This document shows, one piece after another, positions 57,049 through 64,000 of a stretch of 64,000 nt of DNA; position 1 is the first letter of the stretch, and every line of letters starts with the position of its first letter. Below the pieces are notes generated by a model. The model was not told where the DNA came from. It saw only the letters and a program-made list of their open reading frames with translations, and made no database searches. This DNA comes from Thozetella sp. PMI_491 (taxonomy: Eukaryota; Ascomycota; Sordariomycetes; Chaetosphaeriales; Chaetosphaeriaceae): assembly GCA_021432635.1 (NCBI GenBank), contig MU270069.1, positions 1 to 64,000 of the forward strand, in the 5' to 3' direction. A program made the position numbers and the translations under genes.

Positions 57049-60000
57049 TCAGTGCCCAAATTCCAGATGCGGTACAATTACTGGACCGTACTTGGTAGGG
57101 GCTGTGAATGCACCGTCACCCTGCACCACAAAATCGACCGCCAAGCTCAGCTTGCTCAGTCCCTGCTGCCCATTCACGATGCTGGCGCTGTATGCGGTGC
57201 CGGGAATGGCCTCGGGGTCGTACGCCACGATAGCAACATAGTTACGGCGACCCATAAGTTTCTTGTATTCGCGGGGGGCTCCCGAAGCATCCGTATGGAA
57301 TATTTCCATCATGTCCTCCTTCGTGTCCGATACCTCATGTGTGCTTTTGTGCCCGTTGGGTGGCACGTAGAGCATCTTGTTGTTGTGCAGCAGTCGCAGG
57401 ACGTAGTTACCGGCCGGCTGCGCCACAATCGGTGATGCAATGACTTGGTACATAGTCTTGTGGTCGCTAGGGTGCGATGGGTCGTGCACGAGACCGGCGC
57501 CGCAGGTGTTGACATCTGGTTAGAGAGAGAGTCAGCTCATGAAGCTATTACGCTCGCGCGGGTAGGATTCAGTGAGGGGAGAGTGGCTCGTACCTCCTGA
57601 CAGGAAAGTCATACGAATACCCTTCTGGTGTGCGATGCCTTGGAGCGTGCGAATCAGATATGTCCTCTCTAGATCCTTGGACTCGTGCGTCCACAAGTCC
57701 TTGAGCTCCTCGGCAATGTCGAAGTCTCCAAACTGGTTTAGCACACTGCCCATGAGCCCGGACTTGCCGACTGCCTTTTTGACCTGACTGAAGCCTTGCT
57801 GAACCACTTCCTTGCCGCCGACAACTCCAGCCACTGAGCTTGTCACCTTGCCTAGGATATTGTACGTCGTATTGACCGCCTTCTTGCCCGTCGCAAATGT
57901 GTTGGCCAGAGTCTCCACCGTCTCGAGCCGCGGGTAGACGACGGGCACCGACAGCATCCAGATGCAATGCTGCACGCTGGGCGGGAGCATTGCAACCTTG
58001 GGGAAGATACCTTGGTAGGTCGGCCCGGCCAACACTCGCGATTGTGTCCTCTCGGAGCGGCAGTCTGGACCAACAACAACCACAGCGGGCCCGAGGTACT
58101 TGACGAAGTGCCACCCGGAGCCTGTGATTGTGAACAGGTCGACATCCGAGTTGACGTTGCGCAGGATCTCTACCGTGGTGTGGTGTTGGAAGAGAAGGTA
58201 CATCTCGATGGCGATGCGCCCAATGTTTTTGAAAATGGCAGAGGATTGCATATAGTCGGGGTAGGAACCGAATCCATCGAAGCTGTGGATGATCAGTCTT
58301 GTGTCTCATTCGAGGTATTCCGATTCCAGGCTACTTACATATCATGGTCGTCGATTTGAAGAATATGGGGAATCTGTGCAAATGCTTCCCTCAAGAATGG
58401 CTGATCGAAATGGCTCGTGTAATAGTGGAAGTAGGCGTGCGCAACATCTTCCTCGTGGCGCGCCGTCCACTGAGCATTCTTCCGATTTTCACGGCCTGGC
58501 ATCGAGAGCCATTGTCGCAGCAGCGGGACCTCCCTCCAAAGCCTATCGCCATAAATCTGGTCTCCGAGGCCAAGCTGAACATGGAAACCACCGCATTCGA
58601 CATTCTTCTGAAGTACGTCCTTCCACATGAAGCCTAGGCCACCAATCTTGGCCCGGTCATTCTGCGAGGTGCTCGGTGTGAAGTCATTACCGGAATGTGC
58701 GATGATGCGCCACCCAGCCTCATGGCGGCCGGCCACGACGAACTCATATCGCGTGCAGCCGAGGTGGGAGGTGACGGCGTAGGTCCAGCGCTCGGTACCG
58801 TGGTCGCTCATCTGCAGGTCGATGTCGTACTTGAAAAAGCTCCAGCGTTGGTGGGTGTAGATGTTGTGAGGGATAAGTTGGCGCGGGTTCGGCGACAAGT
58901 CCATACTGAGGTGGATGTGTATAGTCGGCGGCTGGGGAGAATCTGTCACAAGCAAGATACTACCCATCCAGATGCCCTTCTCAACATCCATGTTGACGTA
59001 GCGTAGATGCGGGCCGAAGTAGACTCCATTGGTGGGCGTGATTTTGTACATATCAACGCCGGCACTGGGTGGAGGGCCAGAGAACCCGGCAGTCGTCGGG
59101 GTGGCGGAGGCTGCGACACTCATTATGCTCTCAGCGTAACCGGGAGTCTGAGGCGCAAATAGAGGTGAGGCCATGGGCTGCTTCCCGCCTCCAAGGAACG
59201 GCGATCCAAGAGGGTTCCCGTAGGTAGACGCTGTCGGAGACAAAGGCGTAGGCTCGTGGGCAATGGGATTCGGTCCCTTAGGGAACTCCCACTGGGTGGC
59301 CTGCGTGGCGAGGTGGATATAATAGTATTGGCCAGAGTTCTGATCCAGGTGGGCGATCCACCCTTCGGGCAGAGGGGGAGGAGAGGATACGCTGGCGATA
59401 AGAGACGGTGTGTGCGCAAGAGCTGGGTGCCCATTGGGGTACGTCTCCAACTTTGGCTCATTGGCAAAGGCCGGATGCCCAGCGTGCTCCAAGCCCGGCG
59501 ACGTGACAACGGCAACAGCGGGTTGAGCAGGTTTCGCAGTCGATGCTGAAGGCCCAAGCGACGGCCCTGCAGATTGCCCCGGCCGGGACGCAGGGGTGCT
59601 GTTCTGGCTGCTGTTCGGCTGCGGCGAGCTTGTGCTCGGTTGAGAAGGCCGCTGCTTCTCCTGTGGATACGAACCACCACTCGCTCCAGGTGTGTATGCT
59701 GGCGGAGGGGTCGAGGCCTGCATGCGCTGGAAGTCCTGCTCCAACACACTGACCTGAAGACTCGACCCCTCAGGCCGCAGCGAGCTCGGGTTGGGGTTCT
59801 GTGGGAGGCTGAAGGCCGACTGCTGCGGGGTGGTCACAGGAGCCGAACCCTGATATACCGTTGGCGGTCCGTGAGGCTGTTGGTCCGGGGACTCAGTCGG
59901 CGTCCATGGTCGAGGGGCCGGCTGCTGCTGCTGCGATGGCGGCAGCTGGCCACCGTACTGGGCCAGCCGGGACTGCGCGGCAGCACTCTGAGCCTGGAGA

Positions 60001-60770
60001 GTGGTAAGGGTGGCGGTGCCAGATATGCCCGAGGCAGCGTATCGCGCCTCGATGTTTCCGCCGGGCAGGGCCGGCAGGTTTCCGGGTTCGAAAACGGGGG
60101 TTTCGGGAGGTGGAGGGGATCCTCGGCTGGCCCGTGTTGTGGAGGTCGAGGCCGTCGATGCGAACCGGTTGACGCTGCTCTGGTTGTCTGCCTTGGTTGG
60201 GCCAGAGCTCGAGGATCCGCCCGGGGGGGGATAGTAAGGCTTCTGCTGGTAGGCATTGGATATCCTTTGAGCCGAAGCCACAGGCTTGGCAGGGTTCCCC
60301 AAGGGCTTCGCAAAGAGCTCATCCTTGTCATCATCCGGGCTCGTTGGGCTCAGCGGCTTCGGAGCAGTTCCTCGCCTTGCCGCCAGACCACCGCTCTGCT
60401 TGTCAACAGGGCTCAGGTTGAGGCGGGGCGAGGTGTCGTTGTAGCCCCCAGAGCCCGAAGAGCCCTTGCGACCGCCGTCGCTGGGACGGCGGTTATCGTC
60501 GTCCGGGTAGGGAAGTGGTGCGGGCGAGCTCGAGGCGCCGGGTGGAAGAGGGAAGGACGGGAGCGGAGGGAGCTTGGAGGAGGAGGATGCCGGAGAGGAC
60601 GAGGTTGGTGGCGCAGGATACTTGTATCGACTAACAGAGTCTGGCTTGGGGCTCAGGGGCTTGAAAATGCGCAGAGGCTCGACGGTCGGACTGTCACAGC
60701 TCTCCTCAGCTGGAGCGGGCCTGCTCATGAAGAGCTCCTCGTCGGGGATGTCTCTGGACCGCGTAGCCAT
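57049..60770 (-). CDS. WW-domain protein with PhoD-like metallophosphatase domain
   Basis: Three exons, 58339-60770, 57594-58282 and 57049-57515, give 1195 residues. Residues 1-465 are Pro/Ser/Gln-rich and disordered, with many SP sites. A WW domain follows near 467-500 (LPEGWIAHLDQNSGQYYYIH, then QATQWEFPKGP with W471 and W494). The C-terminal half is a PhoD-like phosphatase module: HSGNDFTPS, then QLGLGDQIYGDRLW and, across intron 1, QIDDHDIFDGFGSYP, which supply metal ligands. MTFLSGDVNTCGAGLVHD, across intron 2, completes the active site, followed by YQVIASPIVAQP. No signal peptide or membrane anchor is visible, so it is probably cytosolic. WW domains bind proline-rich partners, so its own N-terminus or other proteins could be ligands. 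Substrate is unknown. Confidence 0.88.
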
Positions 60771-63700
60771 CTTCGCGCAGGCACGCGATAGATAGCTGTC
60801 GCAAAGGGGCGCGTGAGATCAGGAACGATGCGGTCCGCACCGAAAAGTCACTGCGAGGTTATTTATAGGAGCCTGCAGCGCGGCGAGAAAGTCGATGGTG
60901 AGCACGACGAGCTTGCCCGTAGCTAAATGCGGGGTTTCGCAAGCCGGGCCGCCAAAGAGACCGGGCTGGAAGGCGGGGGAAGAAGCACAAGGCAGGCGGC
61001 GTGGAGATGCAGAGAAGCCCGTCGCAACGAGGCTCGAGGCTGGCGATGTCGACGCAATCCAAGAATGATGAAACGAAACTCATCAAGACGTCGAGAGAAG
61101 GGAAAAAAAAACTTAGGTAGGTACTGGTACTTGGGGGGCCAGGAAACGCGGAAGATCGATATGCGGCCAGATAGCAGGCCACACTCAACTGCCTCTACCC
61201 TAGCTTGCCGGGTGCTTGCGTTGGCACTGGTTGGGTCGCATGGGGCGGCGACCGGGGCAGGGACCAACGAGGGCAGGCATGGAGGGGACCATGGAGGGGA
61301 CCATGGACTGGCGTGATGGGGGAGCCAAGGTACGAGGGCCGGGAGGGTGCGGGAATGGAGCTCACGGCGGCTTCTGGGCCAGGCGCCCCCTACTGAATCT
61401 GCATGGTGGCATGGGAGGGCGTGGCCGTGATTGGCTTCGATCTGGTCGGCGCTTAAACAGGTGCGGGCAGCACACTACCAAATGGCAGCCCATGGGCAGC
61501 CGGCACCCTGCCTCTAAGCCCAGCGCCCGGCGCCCAGCTCTCGAAGCGCCAGACCGGCTCCGCTCGCTCTCATTGCATTGGCCACGAGGCCAAATGGGAC
61601 TCATCTCCTGGACTCTCCCGGCGCTCCTGGCATTGCTCAACTTGATGCGGTTTGCGCGCGGCCCCGGCCCTTTCCGGGAAAAGAGCATGGTTTCTGACAA
61701 AGTCGGGGGGGAGTGATGGGGCGGGGAACCAGGACGAGGAGGGGCGAAGGCAGCGCGCGGCGCTCACAGAGGTGCAACGGGCGCAACGAGCGCGCAGCAA
61801 GCCAAGGGGAGGCCAAAGGGAAAGGGGTAACCAGCCTGCCTGCCTGCCTGCCTGCCTGTTTGCCTTCCTGTGCTTCCCCACACGGCAGCTTCTGCGCGAT
61901 GCATCGATATCGCCAATATCTTTAACGGCGGGGCAGTCTTACCGCCTGTATGCGTCAATATCTGGGTTATTTTTGGCACCACACCCTCTGGCATCTATAA
62001 TCCGGGACGCGCCCGGATGATGGACCGCACTTGGCAAGAGCCCGCCCAAGATGATGCCCAGGCCTGGGGCCATCCGCCGCCTCGGGAGGTGCAGCCGGCA
62101 GGTTCTTTTAAACCCGCTGAGCACAGCAGCCAGCGAGAGGCCGGGTGCCAAGGCGCGTTGGGCGAATGAATCATAGCACACCCACCTAGCGAAGCGATGC
62201 GGCTCCACGCTTGGCTGGCGAGTGGGCAGCGACGGTTTTCTGCGTCCGGCAGAAACGCTGTCTCCATCGATCCTCGTAGTAATTAAACTACACTGTGGTG
62301 CGGTGACGCCTTTGTACCGCTGACCGCCACAGTCCTGACCTGCCTGCCGCTATGGCAGGCATCGCGCTTCTTCGTGCCACCTACTGCGTCCGAGTCGATG
62401 TATGACCCATGGCAAGGCCGGCGCATACGGAGATGGCCCGTGGGGCATTTTCCTCCCGGGAAACATGCATGTGGGGCCGGTCCGCGTCTCCACGTTCCGG
62501 CCCATCAACATGGTCGAACGGTCTCAACCGCCGACTCTAGTTTCCTGTCGCTGCACGAGACAGCCACCGGCTAGAAAAGCCAGTTAAGTGCTAACTAGGG
62601 CCGCGAATGGGTTCGCAAACCTTATGGAGCTTCCGGGCGACGTTCATCGCGACTGCCGGACCTTGCCATGGGCGAGGCCCGTCCTCATTGCTTGCCCTTT
62701 CAACACAAGTCCGGGCCATATTTCACCCCTGCTATGTCTGAACTTGACACGAGACACAGGCTAGCCAAATTTGATGTCTTGGGAGCCAGCAAACAGCCGT
62801 GTAAGCTCGCTATTAGCCCTTTGGCTCTCTCTTGGCCCTTTGTCGGCCCTGTAAGCTCTACGGAGTATGTCTCTTCATGTGGCCGACAATAGTAGATGTG
62901 AGTGTGAGACAATGGTGTTTAACTCGCGCGCTAATCAACAGAACAAACAGGGGTTGTACTGTAGGCGTATCAAGCGCCAAGTGCCCTGCCGAAGACGGTC
63001 ATGAAAATCCATCAGAGATCAGGCTCAGTTCGCGTCAAAGCGGCGCGCGCACGCCGCAAACCCGACGAACTTCTAGCTTAAAAAAATAAAAATAAAAAAG
63101 GAGGCTGGAGAGACGCTGGAACAGAGGGCAGAGCAGCTGCCGGTCTTCTCCCGTTCGGCTTGCCTAGCACGGGCAGAACGCTCTCTCCAGGCGCCTGCCC
63201 TGCTCCTGTGAGCCTGGACAGCGGGGTAGAAGCCTTGGAGGTTGGAGATCGAGGTCAGGTGGGCTTGACAGGAAATTTCTGATTGCCCCCCTCCCCCACT
63301 AGGACCCATTTTCGCCCGCATCTCGCGGCGGCACTTGGCGCCAACTTACCCAAAGAGAGTCGACTTCGTCATTATGCGAACGGAATGGCAAGCAAAGGCT
63401 CGGCTCCGACGCCGGTAGGTCGCAGACGATGCGAGAAACTCGCCTCCCTGCGAGGCTGGGCCACAGCAACGATGGAGCTATGGAGGCCCCGAGACCGAGG
63501 GGAGAGCATGCTTAAAGCCGTGCCCTGTCTCCTGACTCTCTGCCTGTGCTCCTTCGTACCCCGCCTTACTCCTCCCCGTCCGCCCATGAAATGCCCTCCT
63601 CATCTTTCTGCTCCAGTGTGTAGGCATCTTCACCTGTGTCCAGACTTGGCCCGTCTTTCCCTTCCCTCCCCCCCCAAATCTACTAGCTCGCCGGGGGCGG

Positions 63701-64000
63701 CTGTGGGACTTACACTAGAGCTCGCACAGGGGTCGACGTCTTATCTTGCCGGCCCAGCGCCCAAGCTAACGGGCTTCCTTATCTCGGTCAACCGTTAATT
63801 GACGAACCAGAGGCCGCCGTCGAATCGGGTATCTTGTGCTACCAGGCCCGGCCCTTTAAGACGGCTGCTTCCATCCCAGCAGCGTGTCGTCCTCTCCAGC
63901 AAGCCTCAGCTGGTCTCTTTGCTGTGCAACCCCTTTCTGGACCCCCGGGGCCCGGCAAGATGTCTCTGCCCCGAGTAGCGTCCCTAGAAACGTTCGCCGT
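60771..64000. other. 3.2-kb tail without a convincing gene
   Basis: The first few hundred bases are the promoter and leader of the WW/PhoD gene. Short repeats are present: a 12-bp GGACCATGGAGG-type tandem near 61280-61310 and (CCTG)6 at 61835-61858. An A-rich AAAAATAAAAATAAAA stretch lies near 63080. Open frames such as 61216-61716 and 63283-63798 show no family character. A gene could begin beyond the right edge; the CT-rich last kilobase could be its leader. Confidence 0.45.
61835..61858 (+). repeat. (CCTG)6 microsatellite
   Basis: Six uninterrupted CCTG units in the spacer upstream of the WW/PhoD gene. Confidence 0.95.

Noticed and set aside
59574-60791. 405-residue frame opposite the WW/PhoD gene
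   Set aside because: It mirrors the Pro/Ser-rich coding strand; Arg/Gly/Leu-rich composition is typical of an antisense shadow.
63283-63798. 171-residue frame near the right edge
   Set aside because: Composition looks like translated CT-rich leader sequence; nothing recognisable.

Overview
This window looks like nuclear DNA from a filamentous ascomycete. Sordariomycetes fits best, probably Sordariales, perhaps a Chaetomiaceae-like genome. The evidence is GC-rich coding sequence, one to five short introns per gene (about 40-200 nt) with GTAAGT/GTGAGT-type donors and CTAAC-type branch sites, low-complexity spacers rich in homopolymers, and the protein families present. I see no operons, CRISPR arrays, rRNA, convincing tRNA, intact transposons or viral fossils. 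Genus-level placement is inference.

Layout, left to right: a FAHD1-like acylpyruvase/oxaloacetate decarboxylase (+); 3-hydroxyanthranilate dioxygenase BNA1 (-); a Ctr-type copper transporter (+); a Pcd1-like Nudix CoA diphosphatase (-); a 690-aa orphan protein (-); cohesin kleisin RAD21/SCC1 (-); Golgi Ca2+/Mn2+ P-type ATPase PMR1 (+); peroxisomal AAA ATPase PEX1 (-); replicative helicase subunit MCM7 (+); mitoribosomal protein mS29/DAP3 (-); ribosome biogenesis factor RRS1 (+); a RhoGAP protein (-); a 3.9-kb gene-free stretch; Rab geranylgeranyltransferase beta subunit BET2 (+); a zinc-finger/AT-hook protein (+); mismatch-repair MSH3 (-); a 3.3-kb gene-poor stretch with a 65-bp tandem duplication; an MFS sugar transporter (+); an 844-aa orphan (-); the complex II assembly factor SDHAF1/SDH6 (-); a FAHD2-like protein (+); phosphomannomutase SEC53 (+); a WW-domain/PhoD-like phosphatase (-); and a 3.2-kb tail without a convincing gene.

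This is mostly housekeeping sequence, not an accessory island or a biosynthetic cluster. RAD21, MCM7 and MSH3 form a loose chromosome-replication/repair theme, and each has ACGCG (MCB-like) words close upstream. The PEX1-MCM7 divergent promoter has a full ACGCGT plus a 19-bp near-perfect palindrome. The most suggestive functional neighbourhood is the head-to-head pair SDHAF1 and FAHD2-like, because FAH-superfamily proteins have been linked to oxaloacetate handling that protects succinate dehydrogenase. Two orphan genes with multi-hundred-residue disordered products are the most undescribed content. Exon boundaries were worked out by hand from splice sites and reading-frame continuity, so short first exons are the least certain parts.
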